Position numbers and translations under genes: made by a program
Part shown: one piece after another, positions 1 to 8,700 of the stretch
Numbering within the stretch: the stretch's first letter is position 1
Layout: each line of letters opens with the position of its first letter
Notes under the pieces: model-generated
Told to the model about the DNA's origin: nothing
Database searches by the model: none
What the model saw: only the letters and a program-made list of their open reading frames with translations
Source of the DNA: Streptomyces sp. NRRL B-24484
Lineage (GTDB): Bacteria; Actinomycetota; Actinomycetes; Streptomycetales; Streptomycetaceae
Direction of reading: 5' to 3'
Length of the DNA stretch: 64,000 nt
Assembly: GCF_000717715.1 (NCBI RefSeq)
Contig: NZ_JOAI01000054.1
Span: 3,725 to 67,724, forward strand

Positions 1-2
1 CC

Positions 3-1121
3 ATCCTCTGGTTCGCCGGCGCCTCGGCGATGGCCGGCATGCTCAACCTGATGCCGCGCTACCTGCCGCGCTACGGCATGGCCCCGCACTGGGCGCGGGC
101 CGTCCGCCCGACCGTCCTGGTGCTGACCGCGGTCGCCTTCCTGGTCACCTGGATCTTCGACGCGAGCGTCGACAAGCAGGGCGGCGCGTACGCGACCGGC
201 GTCCTCGTGCTGATCAGCTCGGCCGCCGTGGCCGTCACCATCGCAGCCCGCCGGGCCGGCCAGCACCGCTGGACGATCGGCTTCGCGGTGATCGCCGCGG
301 TCTTCCTCTACACCACGGGCGCGAACATCGCCGAACGGCCCGACGGCGTGAAGATCGGTGCCTGCTTCATCGCGGCGATCGTGCTGATCTCGCTCGCCTC
401 CCGGCTCGCCCGCGCCTTCGAACTGCGGGTCACCGACGTCGTGTTCGACACCCTGGCCGACCGGTTCGTCCGCGATGCCACGCACCGGGAGATCCGGCTG
501 ATCGCCAACGAGCCGCACCGCCGCGACCTCGCCGAGTACCGCGACAAGCTGCACCAGATCCGCACGGACAACGCCATCCCCACCGAGGACGGCCTGGTCT
601 TCGTCGAGGTGACCGTCCGGGACCCGTCCGACTTCGAGGCCGAACTGCGGGTGCACGGCGCGGTGCTGCACGACCGCTTCCGGGTGCTCACCCTGGAGCA
701 CTCCAGCGTCCCCAACGCGCTGGCCGCGCTGCTGCTGCACGTCCGCGACTCGACCGGGCAGCAGCCGCACATCTACTTCGAGTGGACCGAGGGCAACCCG
801 TTCGCCCAGTTCCTGCGGTTCTTCCTGTTCGGCCAGGGCGAGGTCGCCCCGCCTGCTCGCCGGCCGCGGGTCAGGCCGCGGCGGCCCGGGCCGGCACGGG
901 ACCGGACATCCGGCGCGGCAGGCGTACGGCGAGGACCGGGCAGCGCGCCCGGGCCCGGCAGAGCGCGGCCGGCGAGGCGTGCAGCAGCCGGGCGAGGCGG
1001 CTCCCGCCCTCGCCGACCACGATCAGGTCACCCGGCGCGGCGGCCGCGACCAGCGCCGCACCGAGCCCGCCCCGGACCACGGCAGGACGGATCACCAGAC
1101 CGGCCGGGTACCCGCCGGTGA
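3..1121 (+). CDS. APC-family permease, 3' part (5' end outside window), aberrant C-terminus
   Basis: The reading frame is open from the first bases of the window, so the gene begins upstream. What is visible is two to three hydrophobic segments (residues about 20-120 of the visible part) followed by a soluble region with motifs such as [18 protein letters not shown] and [13 protein letters not shown]. This matches the C-terminal third of actinobacterial APC-superfamily amino acid permeases, which carry a cytoplasmic tail. Recognisable sequence stops at [10 protein letters not shown] (about position 851). From there the frame runs 270 bases antisense through the convergent universal stress gene, giving Arg/Pro-rich sequence that looks non-native. 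None of the three plus frames offers a nearby stop, so the last twenty or so native residues appear to have been lost. The substrate cannot be told from this fragment. Confidence 0.7.
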   Translation: MLWFAGASAMAGMLNLMPRYLPRYGMAPHWARAVRPTVLVLTAVAFLVTWIFDASVDKQGGAYATGVLVLISSAAVAVTIAARRAGQHRWTIGFAVIAAVFLYTTGANIAERPDGVKIGACFIAAIVLISLASRLARAFELRVTDVVFDTLADRFVRDATHREIRLIANEPHRRDLAEYRDKLHQIRTDNAIPTEDGLVFVEVTVRDPSDFEAELRVHGAVLHDRFRVLTLEHSSVPNALAALLLHVRDSTGQQPHIYFEWTEGNPFAQFLRFFLFGQGEVAPPARRPRVRPRRPGPARDRTSGAAGVRRGPGSAPGPGRARPARRAAAGRGGSRPRRPRSGHPARRPRPAPHRARPGPRQDGSPDRPGTRR

Positions 1122-1320
1122 CCCGGGCGAAGGACTCGTCCACGCGCCGCCGCGCCGACCGCTCCGCGCCCGACCGGGGACGCCGCGCCGGCCCGACCCA
1201 GGTGGAGACCGCCACCAGGACGGCCTCCCGCCGGCCCGCCTCCCGGACGGCCCGCTCCAGCGCGGCGAGGCTCTCCGGCGATCCGTCCAGGCCCACCACC
1301 ACCCGTACTGCTCCGGCCAT
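871..1320 (-). CDS. Universal stress protein, single UspA domain
   Basis: A 149-residue cytoplasmic UspA-fold protein. It opens with the typical beta-strand [13 protein letters not shown] and contains [18 protein letters not shown], the ATP-binding-like G-rich loop, followed by CPVLAVR at the end, as in ATP-binding USPs. The ATG at 1320 is chosen because GAAGGAGG lies about 11 bases upstream; longer in-frame extensions have no ribosome-binding site. It converges on the truncated permease and sits divergently about 500 bp from a GAF sensor kinase. In mycobacteria and streptomycetes such pairs often belong to the DevR/DosR dormancy regulon, so a stress role is inferred. The G-loop differs slightly from the classical G-2x-G-9x-G(S/T) form, so nucleotide binding is not certain. 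Confidence 0.85.
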   Translation of the reverse strand: MAGAVRVVVGLDGSPESLAALERAVREAGRREAVLVAVSTWVGPARRPRSGAERSARRRVDESFARVTGGYPAGLVIRPAVVRGGLGAALVAAAAPGDLIVVGEGGSRLARLLHASPAALCRARARCPVLAVRLPRRMSGPVPARAAAA

Positions 1321-1836
1321 GACCGATGCGCCTCCTTCGACAGCCCCCGCACCTCCAATGGGACGCCCCCGGCGGGCCGCGACGCCCGCGGTTGACGCGA
1401 TCCTGACGGCCGCGGCCCGATCCCTGACGGGATCTCGACGCCCGGCGCGGCCAGCCGGGAGCAGGGCGTCGGAGTGCGCCCGCGCGGACCGGTGCGGGGA
1501 CGGCGGATCGATGGGCATGTATTCGGAGGTGCGGACCCCGGCGGCCCGCTCGTCACGCCCCCTGCGTGTGCCGTTCGGTCCGTCCCGTCCTCACCGTGCC
1601 CCGTCCGCAGCTCCGGCACGACCCGACACGCTCCACCTGGCCGCCGCCCCGTGGCCCGGGCCGTCCGACCGGACTCCTCCCACGTGGGCCGCTCCGGCAC
1701 GGCGTCCGCCGACCGGGAGCGGCAGCCTGCCGCCGTGACCCCGACGCGCCGTCCCGCGGTCTCGCGCGGACGGCCCGTCAGTACCCGCTGTGTCTGCAAG
1801 AATCGATCCTCCGGTGGCGAAGGGTGAGGAGACCCG
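1321..1836. other. Intergenic region between divergent USP and GAF kinase genes
   Basis: About 515 bases with no convincing gene: the open frames here lack ribosome-binding sites and are Arg/Ser/Pro-rich shadows. It must hold the promoters of the USP gene (leftwards) and the sensor kinase (rightwards). The notable structure is a perfect 16-bp dyad GATCCC-TGAC-GGGATC at 1419-1434, preceded about 20 bp earlier by a related half site CGATCCTGACGG. Confidence 0.6.
1419..1434. promoter_or_regulatory. Perfect dyad GATCCCTGACGGGATC, candidate operator
   Basis: A six-base perfect inverted repeat around TGAC, with a second CGATCCTGACGG copy just upstream at about 1398-1409. It lies about 100 bp upstream of the USP start codon, a plausible site for a dimeric activator or repressor. 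No known consensus matches clearly. Confidence 0.35.
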
Positions 1837-3573
1837 GTGGGCGAGGACGCGATGAGGGCGCGGATCCCGCAGTTGAGGCTGGACGAGCTGCTGGAGGAAC
1901 TGCAGGCCCGGATCGACGCCGCCCGCGGCACCCGGGACCGCGTGCACAGCCTGCTGGAGGCGGTGCTCTCCGTCGGCCGCGAACTCGACCTCACCCACGT
2001 GCTGCGGCGGATCGTCGAGGCGGCCGCCGTCCTCGTCGACGCCAAGTACGCGGCCCTGGGGGTGATCGGCCCGGACGGCGAGACGCTCTCGCAGTTCCTC
2101 ACCGTCGGGCTCGGCGCGGAGGACATCGCCCACATCGGCCCGTACCCGACCGGCAAGGGCATCCTCGGCGAGCTGATCCGCCGGCCCGAGGCGCTCCGGC
2201 TGCAGGACCTCGCCGCCCACCCCGCCTCGCACGGCTGCCCCGCGCACCACCCCGTGATGCGGACCTTCCTCGGCGTGCCCGTCCGGGTCCGCGACGAGGT
2301 CTTCGGCAACCTCTACCTCACCGACAAGCGCAACGGCGAGGGCTTCGACGCCGACGACGAGTCCGTCATCTCCACCCTGGCCGTGGCCGCCGGGGTCGCG
2401 ATCGACAACGCCCGGCTCTACGAGGAGGCGCAGCGCCAGCAGCGCTGGCTGGCGGTGAGCGCCGAGATCACCCGCAGTCTGCTCTCCGGTACCTCCCGCG
2501 CGCACGTCGTCGAGCTGATCGCCCAGCGGGCGATGGCCATCACCGGCGCCGAACTCGCCGACATGTCCGCCCCGACCGGGGACGGCCAGGCGCTGCGCGT
2601 CGAACTCGCCCTCGGCGGTGACACCGCGGCCCGGCTGGGCCGGCTGCTGCCGCTGGACGGTTCGCTGCCCGGCCGGGCGGTCACCGTCGGCCACCCGGTG
2701 AGCACGACGGCTCTGGCGGGTGAGCAGCGGACCGACGGCGGGCAGGCGGGCGGACCGGCGGGCGGCCCGACCGGGTACCGCGGCCTCGGGCCGGCCGTGG
2801 CCGTGCCGATCGGCCGTCAGGAGGGCGACATCCAGGGCGTGCTGCTGCTCGCCCGGCGGACGGGCGAGGCCGCCTTCACCGACCGTGAGACGGGCCCGCT
2901 CTCCGGCTTCGCCGACCAGGCGGCACTCGCCCTGGAGCTGGCCGAACGCCGCCGCGACGCCGAGCAGTTGGCGATGCTGGAGGACCGCGACCGGATCGCC
3001 CGCGACCTGCACGACCTGGCCATCCAGCGGCTGTTCGCGACCGGTATGACGCTGCAGAGCGCTGCCCGGGTGATCGAGCACACCGGCGCCTCCGACCGGG
3101 TGCTGCGGGCGGTCGCCGACCTCGACGAGACCATCAAGATCATCAGGTCGACCATCTTCGGGCTGCGTGCCCGCGAGGACTCCCGACAGGGGCTGCGGTC
3201 GCGGGTGGTCGCCGCGGTGGGGGAGGCCCAGTCGGCCCTCGGCTTCGCCCCGCGGCTCAGCATGGAGGGCCTGCTCGACACCGACGTGCCGCTGCGGCTC
3301 GCGGACGAGGTGGTGGCCGTGCTCGGCGAGGCGCTCAGCAACGCGGCCCGGCACGCCGGGGCGGGCCGGGTCGAGGTGGTGCTGCAGGCGACCGGCAAGC
3401 AGGTCGTGCTCACCGTGCAGGACGACGGCGTGGGCATTCCCGAGCAGGGCCGGCGCAGCGGACTGCGGAACCTCGCGGAGCGGGCCCGGGGCGTGGGCGG
3501 CGCCTTCGACCTGTCCGCCCCGCAGGACGGCGGCACGCGTCTGGTGTGGTCGGCGCCGCTCGTCCTGGGCTGA
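1837..3573 (+). CDS. GAF-domain sensor histidine kinase (DevS/DosS-like)
   Basis: A soluble 578-residue two-component kinase. Order: N-terminal coil, GAF domain 1 (about 45-190), GAF domain 2 (about 215-375), HisKA_3 dimerisation helix with RDLHD (phospho-acceptor His392), and a C-terminal HATPase_c domain (about 485-575) with N-box EALSNAARHA and G-box DDGVGIP. This is the DevS/DosS architecture; in those proteins the first GAF binds haem and senses O2/NO/CO. Whether this one binds haem is not shown. The start is GTG at 1837 with GGTGAGGAG upstream. No response regulator gene is adjacent, so the partner is elsewhere. The neighbouring USP, Rv1733c-like, Zn-ADH and CBS-BON genes are typical targets of such systems. 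Confidence 0.9.
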   Translation: MGEDAMRARIPQLRLDELLEELQARIDAARGTRDRVHSLLEAVLSVGRELDLTHVLRRIVEAAAVLVDAKYAALGVIGPDGETLSQFLTVGLGAEDIAHIGPYPTGKGILGELIRRPEALRLQDLAAHPASHGCPAHHPVMRTFLGVPVRVRDEVFGNLYLTDKRNGEGFDADDESVISTLAVAAGVAIDNARLYEEAQRQQRWLAVSAEITRSLLSGTSRAHVVELIAQRAMAITGAELADMSAPTGDGQALRVELALGGDTAARLGRLLPLDGSLPGRAVTVGHPVSTTALAGEQRTDGGQAGGPAGGPTGYRGLGPAVAVPIGRQEGDIQGVLLLARRTGEAAFTDRETGPLSGFADQAALALELAERRRDAEQLAMLEDRDRIARDLHDLAIQRLFATGMTLQSAARVIEHTGASDRVLRAVADLDETIKIIRSTIFGLRAREDSRQGLRSRVVAAVGEAQSALGFAPRLSMEGLLDTDVPLRLADEVVAVLGEALSNAARHAGAGRVEVVLQATGKQVVLTVQDDGVGIPEQGRRSGLRNLAERARGVGGAFDLSAPQDGGTRLVWSAPLVLG

Positions 3574-3585
3574 CCCCGCGCCCGT

Positions 3586-3936
3586 CTACGGGGTGAGGCC
3601 GAACTCGCAGCGCAGCGCCCGGTCGGCGCCCAGCAGCCGGATCACCCGGGACGGCTGGCGGGGGATGCCCTGCAGTACCACCGAGGCGTCCGCGGCGCAG
3701 CGGCCGTTCAGCCGCAGGAAGAGTTCGACGCCGGAGCTGTCGCAGAAGGTCACCGCCGCCAGGTCGAGCACCAGCTCGCCGCCGCCCCGCTCCAACAGCG
3801 GCAGCAGCCTGGGTTCCAGGCGGCCGGCCGAGTGCAGGTCGAGCTCGCCGCGCAGGGCCACCACGGTGCGGCGGCCGGGGGACTGGCGGCGGACCGAGGC
3901 GATCGCGGCCTCGGTGTGCGGAGCGGGAGCGGGCAA
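3586..3936 (-). CDS. STAS-domain protein, anti-anti-sigma factor
   Basis: The core VVALRGELDLHSA ... LVLDLAAVTFCDSSGVELFLRL is the STAS fold with the conserved DSSG loop whose first serine is phosphorylated by an anti-sigma kinase in SpoIIAA/RsbV proteins. The role inferred is binding an RsbW-like kinase to release a sigma factor. The frame is open up to 4098. I prefer a TTG start at 3936 (GGAGG five bases upstream, giving a normal 116 residues); ATG 4029 is the alternative and would add a poorly family-like N-terminus. It converges on the GAF kinase with a 12-bp gap. A candidate partner ATPase lies at 37726-38235, but nothing in the sequence links the two. Confidence 0.75.
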   Translation of the reverse strand: MPAPAPHTEAAIASVRRQSPGRRTVVALRGELDLHSAGRLEPRLLPLLERGGGELVLDLAAVTFCDSSGVELFLRLNGRCAADASVVLQGIPRQPSRVIRLLGADRALRCEFGLTP

Positions 3937-4138
3937 GGAGGCCTCCAGTGCGGTGCGGAGCGTACGGTGCCCTGCCGCCGTCGGGGGTCCTCGCAAACCC
4001 TTCCGGCAGCAGGGCGGCTGACACTCCATCAGATCCGTGCCCGCCGGGGGAGGGCCGAAGGTCCCGGATGACGGCGGCCGGCCGCCGTCGTCCGGCACGG
4101 GTCAGCCGCCGGTCGAGCCCGCGGCGGCGGAAGAACGG

Positions 4139-4179
4139 CGGCAACCTTCCGCCGGGCGGCGGCAACCGGGAGGCAGACA
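4139..4179 (+). promoter_or_regulatory. Pectinase upstream element, copy 1
   Basis: Two GCAACC hexamers at 4141-4146 and 4162-4167 (21-bp period, two helical turns), embedded in a block that matches copy 2 (6589-6629) at about 36 of 41 positions. It ends about 25 bases before the start of the pectate lyase-pectinesterase gene. It could be an ECF-type -35 region or a tandem operator; which is unknown. Confidence 0.6.
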
Positions 4180-4204
4180 CACCTCCTCACCTTCGGAGAC
4201 AGCC

Positions 4205-6541
4205 ATGTCCGACTCCCCGCACCGCCGTCCCGCCGGCCGCCGCAGGCTCGCCCTCGCCGGGGCCGGCGTGGCGGCCGTCCTCGCGCTGGGGGCCGTGCCG
4301 TTCGCCCTGAGCGCCGGGGCGTCCACCGGCAGCACGCCCGCCGCGGCGGCCGCCGACCTCGGCCACGCCGTGCTGCCCGCACAGGACGGCTGGGCGGCCG
4401 AGGGCGCCGGCACCACCGGCGGCCGGGCGGCCGACGCCGCGCACACCTTCACCGTCGCCACCCGCGCCGAGCTGGCGAAGGCGCTGGCCGCCGGACCCGC
4501 GGGCGCGCCCCGGATCGTCCGGGTGAAGGGCGTGATCGACGCCAACGCCGACGACGCCGGCAGGGCGCTCGGCTGCGCCGACTACGCGGCCGGCACGGGC
4601 TATTCGGAGGCCGCGTACGCCAAGGCCTACGATCCCGCGGTCTGGGGCCGGACGAGGCTGCCCTCCGGCGGTCAGGAGGACGCCCGCCGGGCCGCGCAGG
4701 CCAGGCAGGCCGCCCGGGTCGTCCTCACCGTCCCCTCGCACACCACGATCGTCGGCGTGCCGGGCACCGGCGCCGGGATCACCGGCGGCAACCTGACGGT
4801 GAAGAACGCCCAGGACGTGATCGTCCGCAACCTCGCCCTCACCGACGTCCGCGACTGCTTCCCGCAGTGGGACCCGACAGACGGCCCGACCGGCAACTGG
4901 AACTCGGCCTACGACGCCGTCTCGCTGCGCGGTGCCACGCACGTCTGGATCGACCACGACACCTTCTCCGACGCGCCGCACCTCGACGCGGCCGATCCGA
5001 CCCGGTTCGGCCGCGAGTACCAGGTCCACGACGGCGCGCTGGACATCACCAACGGCTCGGACCTGGTCACCGCCTCCTACAACCGCTTCGGCGACCACGA
5101 CAAGACGATGCTGATCGGCAGCAGCGACAAGGACACCGGACTGCGGGTCACCCTGCACCACAACGTCTTCCAGGGCGTCGTGCAGCGCGCCCCGCTCGCC
5201 CGGGTCGGGCAGATCCACCTCTACGACAACTACTACGACACCGCGCCGCGCGACGGCTACGCGCACAGCTACAGCGTCAACTCCCGGGCCGGTGCGCAGA
5301 TCGTGGCGCAGAACAACCACTGGCGGCTGTCGGCCGACCGGAAGGCCTCCCAGCTGCTCAGCGGCGACGGCACCGGAGCGTTCGCGGGCAGCGGCAACCT
5401 GGTCGACGGCACGGCGGTCGACCTGGTCGCCGCGTACAACGCCGTCAACACCAAGAAGATCAGGCCGACCGTCTCCTGGCGGCCCGTCCTCTCCGCCGGG
5501 CTGGAGCCCGCCGCCGCGCTGCCGGACCGGCTGCCGCAGCAGGCCGGTGCCGGCGTGCTCACCGAGAACGGCTCCGCCGCCCCGGCCACCGGCCGCGTCG
5601 TGACGGTCGCCGCGGACGGTTCCGCCGCGCACCGCACGGTGCAGTCCGCGGTCGACGCCGCCGGCCCCGGGGACACCGTGCTGATCGCCCGCGGCACCTA
5701 CCGCGGGACGGTGAACGTCCCGGCCGCCAAGAAGGGCCTGACGCTGAAGGGCGCCACCGGCAACGCCGAGGACGTCGTCCTCGCGTACGACAACGCGGCC
5801 GGCAGCCCGAAGCCCGGCGGCGGCACCTACGGCACCGAGGGCAGCGCCACCCTCACCGTCTCCGCCGACGGCACCACCGTCACCGGCCTCACCGTGCAGA
5901 ACACCTTCGAGCGGTCCGCCCACCCCGGCACCACGGCCACCCAGGCCGTCGCCCTCGCCGCCCGCGGCGACCGCCAGCAGTACCTGAACTCCCGCTTCAT
6001 CGGCCACCAGGACACCGTGCTCAACTGGGCGCCCACCGCCACCGGCCAGTACCGGCAGTACTTCCGTCACTGCTTCGTCGCCGGCGACGTGGACTTCCTG
6101 TTCGGCAACGCGACCGCCGTCTACGACCACGTGAACATCACCCTGCGGGACCGCGGCGCGGCCGCCGGCGGCAGCAACGGCTACCTCGCCGCGCCCAACA
6201 CCGACGCCGCGAAGCCGTACGGGATCCTCGTCACCGACAGCACGATCAGCAGCACCGCCGCGCCCGGCACCTTCCACCTCGGCAGGCCCTGGCGCACCGG
6301 GCCGACCGCGGTCGGGCAGTTCGTCGTCCGCAACACCGTGCTGCCCGCGGCGGTGAAGAGCGCGCCGTGGACGGACATGCACGGGTACTCCTGGCGGTCC
6401 GCCCGCTTCGCCGAGTACGCCAACTCCGGCCCCGGGGCCGGGGTCGCCGCCGACCGTCCGCAGCTGACCGCCGCGCAGGCCGCCACCCGCACGGCCCGCG
6501 CCTACCTGGCCGGCACCGACGGCTGGAACCCGGTCGGCTGA
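4205..6541 (+). CDS. Secreted pectate lyase (PL1) - pectinesterase (CE8) fusion
   Basis: A 778-residue bifunctional extracellular enzyme. Residues 1-45 form a signal peptide of Tat-like type (RRRLALAG before a hydrophobic stretch). The N-terminal half is a PL1 parallel beta-helix with WIDHDTF, DGALDITNGSDLVT and RAPLARVGQIHLYDNYY. The C-terminal half (about 465-778) is a CE8 pectin methylesterase with GHQDTVLNW, GDVDFLFGNA (two catalytic aspartates) and LGRPWRTG. The esterase would remove methyl groups and the lyase then cleave the polygalacturonate by beta-elimination. The start is ATG 4205 with GGAGA seven bases upstream. The next gene encodes a second pectate lyase, and both carry the same upstream element. 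Confidence 0.93.
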   Translation: MSDSPHRRPAGRRRLALAGAGVAAVLALGAVPFALSAGASTGSTPAAAAADLGHAVLPAQDGWAAEGAGTTGGRAADAAHTFTVATRAELAKALAAGPAGAPRIVRVKGVIDANADDAGRALGCADYAAGTGYSEAAYAKAYDPAVWGRTRLPSGGQEDARRAAQARQAARVVLTVPSHTTIVGVPGTGAGITGGNLTVKNAQDVIVRNLALTDVRDCFPQWDPTDGPTGNWNSAYDAVSLRGATHVWIDHDTFSDAPHLDAADPTRFGREYQVHDGALDITNGSDLVTASYNRFGDHDKTMLIGSSDKDTGLRVTLHHNVFQGVVQRAPLARVGQIHLYDNYYDTAPRDGYAHSYSVNSRAGAQIVAQNNHWRLSADRKASQLLSGDGTGAFAGSGNLVDGTAVDLVAAYNAVNTKKIRPTVSWRPVLSAGLEPAAALPDRLPQQAGAGVLTENGSAAPATGRVVTVAADGSAAHRTVQSAVDAAGPGDTVLIARGTYRGTVNVPAAKKGLTLKGATGNAEDVVLAYDNAAGSPKPGGGTYGTEGSATLTVSADGTTVTGLTVQNTFERSAHPGTTATQAVALAARGDRQQYLNSRFIGHQDTVLNWAPTATGQYRQYFRHCFVAGDVDFLFGNATAVYDHVNITLRDRGAAAGGSNGYLAAPNTDAAKPYGILVTDSTISSTAAPGTFHLGRPWRTGPTAVGQFVVRNTVLPAAVKSAPWTDMHGYSWRSARFAEYANSGPGAGVAADRPQLTAAQAATRTARAYLAGTDGWNPVG

Positions 6542-6588
6542 CCCGCGGTTCAGGCCCGGACATCGTCCGGAAGAAAGTCCGCCGCCCG

Positions 6589-6629
6589 CGGCAACCTCCC
6601 GGCGGGCGGCGGCAACAGGGAGTCGGACA
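6589..6629 (+). promoter_or_regulatory. Pectinase upstream element, copy 2
   Basis: GCAACC at 6591-6596 and GCAACA at 6612-6617, again 21 bp apart, inside a block nearly identical to 4139-4179. It lies about 95 bases before the PL3 lyase start, so the promoter is probably the gene's own rather than read-through from the upstream lyase. Confidence 0.6.
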
Positions 6630-6724
6630 GCAGGGCGACGGACCGTCGGCCCGCTGTCGGGACGGCCCCCGTGACGCGGGGCCGTCCCCTCCCCGTACCG
6701 GTAGTCGCCAAGGAGTCATGACAC

Positions 6725-8092
6725 GTGAGCAAGCGAGCGATACGCCCCAAGCGCGGCAGGATCGCGGCCCTCGGCGGTGCGGCCGCACTGCTGACCGCCG
6801 GCATCGCGGGCGGTCTGTGGGCGGGGGCGGACGCCGCCGCCCCCGCCCCCGCGGCCGGGTCCGCCTACACCCTGGTGAGCGCGGCGGGCGGACTCTGCCT
6901 GCAGGCACCCGCGGCCGCCACCGGCGCCCAGCTCACCCAGCAGAACTGCGGTGCGGGCGGCGAGACCTGGCGGCTGACCGCCGACGGCAGCGGGTACCGG
7001 CTGGTCGACGCCGCCACCGGCCGCTGCGCGGGCGTCCGGGACGCCAGGACGGGCGCGGGCGCCGCGGTGCAGACCGAGGCCTGCGACCCGGCGGCCACCT
7101 CCCAGCGCTGGACCCTGACGGCGGTCGAGGGCGGCCACCGGGTCGTCAACGCCGCCAGCGGCAAGTGCCTGGCCGTGAAGGACGGTTCGACCGCCGCGGG
7201 CACGCCGGTGCAGCAGAACTCCTGCGACTCGGCCCCCGCCAAGCGCTGGACCTTCAAGGCCGCCGCTGGCACCCCGACCCCGACCGCCGGCACCCCGACC
7301 GCCACGGCCTCCCCGAAGCCGACCGCCACCGCCAAGCCCACCGCGACGGCCACGCCCGCCCCGACCGCCACCGCGACCGGCGGCACCGGCACGGCGATCC
7401 CGGCCTGGCCGACCCCGCAGGGCGCCGACGTGCCGCTGACCGCCACCAAGAAGGTCGCTGTGCTCTTCGACGGCGGTGGCCGCCGCTACGTCGGCAAGGG
7501 CGCGCTGGGCAGTGGCAGCCAGTCCGAGAACCAGCCCGCCATGTTCGAACTCGCCGACGGCGCGGTGCTGCAGAACGTGATCCTCGGCGACCCGGCCGCC
7601 GACGGCGTGCACTGCAGCGGCAGCTGCACCCTGCGCAACGTCTGGTGGGAGAACGTCGGCGAGGACGCCGCCACCTTCAAGGGCACCTCCGCCTCCCAGG
7701 TGATGACCGTGGACGGCGGCGGTGCGCGCGGTGCCGCGGACAAGGTCTTCCAGCACAACGGCCCCGGCACCTTCGTCGTCAAGAACTTCCGGGTGGAGGA
7801 CTTCGGCAAGCTCTACCGCTCCTGCGGCAACTGCAAGACGCAGTACCCCCGCCACGTGGTGATCGACAACGTGATCGCCACCGCGCCCGGCAAGAAGATC
7901 GTCGGCATCAACGCCAACCTGGGCGACACCGCGACGATCACCCGGCTCACCGTGGTCGGCGACAGCAGCCGGAAGATCACCGTCTGCCAGCGCTACACCG
8001 GCGTCACCTCGGGCGAACCCAAGGAGGCGGGCAGCGGCCCGGACGGCACCAACTGCCGCTACACGCCCGGCGACGTGACCTACCGGCCCTGA
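6725..8092 (+). CDS. Secreted PL3 pectate lyase with N-terminal ricin-type lectin domain
   Basis: A 455-residue secreted protein. Signal peptide about 1-38 (basic start, then AALLTAGIAGGLWAG). A ricin B / CBM13 beta-trefoil follows (about 45-180; QxW-type repeats such as SQRWTL and AKRWTF), then a Thr/Pro-rich linker (about 182-220). The C-terminal PL3 lyase domain contains NVILGDPAADGVHC, NVWWENVGEDAATFKG and KVFQHNGPGTF, all typical of the Ca-dependent PL3 beta-helix. The start is GTG 6725 with AAGGAG about ten bases upstream; the nearby ATG at 6718 is in another frame. Predicted to cleave polygalacturonate outside the cell, the lectin domain anchoring it to plant polymers. Partner of the upstream fusion enzyme. 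Confidence 0.92.
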   Translation: MSKRAIRPKRGRIAALGGAAALLTAGIAGGLWAGADAAAPAPAAGSAYTLVSAAGGLCLQAPAAATGAQLTQQNCGAGGETWRLTADGSGYRLVDAATGRCAGVRDARTGAGAAVQTEACDPAATSQRWTLTAVEGGHRVVNAASGKCLAVKDGSTAAGTPVQQNSCDSAPAKRWTFKAAAGTPTPTAGTPTATASPKPTATAKPTATATPAPTATATGGTGTAIPAWPTPQGADVPLTATKKVAVLFDGGGRRYVGKGALGSGSQSENQPAMFELADGAVLQNVILGDPAADGVHCSGSCTLRNVWWENVGEDAATFKGTSASQVMTVDGGGARGAADKVFQHNGPGTFVVKNFRVEDFGKLYRSCGNCKTQYPRHVVIDNVIATAPGKKIVGINANLGDTATITRLTVVGDSSRKITVCQRYTGVTSGEPKEAGSGPDGTNCRYTPGDVTYRP

Positions 8093-8132
8093 CCTACCGG
8101 CCCTGACCAACGGGCCCTGACCAGCGGGCCCG
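8077..8132 (+). repeat. Four tandem 14-bp units spanning the PL3 lyase stop codon
   Basis: Units GACCTACCGGCCCT (8077-8090), the same again (8091-8104), GACCAACGGGCCCT (8105-8118) and GACCAGCGGGCCCG (8119-8132). The first unit contains the end of the coding sequence, and later units have drifted. It looks like a local slippage duplication of the gene end. Confidence 0.85.
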
Positions 8133-8226
8133 CCCCGGCGGCCGCACGGACGCGTTCGGCGCATCCGCGGCGGCCGGGGCGGCCCCGGGCCGGCCGGCCG
8201 GCAGGAGCCGCCCGGGGGAGCGGGGC

Positions 8227-8700
8227 TCAGACGAGCGGGTAGACGTGCGCGCCGGCCGGGCCCGGGTAGCCGGGCAGCCAGAGGGCCAGCACCAGCCCGG
8301 ACGGGTGGAACATCGGCTCGGGCAGCGCGTCCACCGGCAGCCGCTCCCAGCCGGCACAGGCGTGCGGCTCGGTGACGACGGCCGCGGCGTCGCTGGGCGG
8401 GGCGAGGACGGCCGCGGTCAGCCGGGGCCGGCCGAGCTCGTGGTCGAGCAGGACGGCCAGCACCCGCATCTCGGCCGCCGGCAGCACGATCCCGGTCTCC
8501 TCGGCGAGTTCACGGGCGGCGGCCTCCTCGAAGGACTCGCCGGTGCCGTCGACCTTGCCGCCGGGCAGGCTCCAGGTAGGCGGCTCGCCCGCCGTGGTGC
8601 GCCGCCCGATCAGCACCCGGCCGTCGGTGGTGGGCACGATGACCCCCGCACCGATGATCGGCCCGCCGCCGGGCCGACCGCCGCCGGGCGCGCCGGTCAC
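8227..8700 (-). CDS. NUDIX hydrolase
   Basis: A 157-residue cytoplasmic protein with a full Nudix box: GGKVDGTGESFEEAAARELA followed directly by EETGI, the G-x5-E-x7-REU-x-EE-x-GU metal-binding and catalytic motif. It should hydrolyse a nucleoside diphosphate linked to some moiety; the substrate is not predictable. The start is GTG 8700, whose GTGA overlaps the stop of the SDR gene upstream, so the two are translationally coupled. Coupling to an oxidoreductase might mean clearing a damaged or modified nucleotide cofactor, but that is only context. The C-terminus is proline-rich and unremarkable. Confidence 0.88.
   Translation of the reverse strand: MTGAPGGGRPGGGPIIGAGVIVPTTDGRVLIGRRTTAGEPPTWSLPGGKVDGTGESFEEAAARELAEETGIVLPAAEMRVLAVLLDHELGRPRLTAAVLAPPSDAAAVVTEPHACAGWERLPVDALPEPMFHPSGLVLALWLPGYPGPAGAHVYPLV

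Noticed and set aside
1474..1827. Plus-strand frames between the USP and GAF kinase genes
   Set aside because: Arg/Pro/Ser-rich composition, no ribosome-binding site and mutual overlap in several frames indicate chance open frames in GC-rich DNA.
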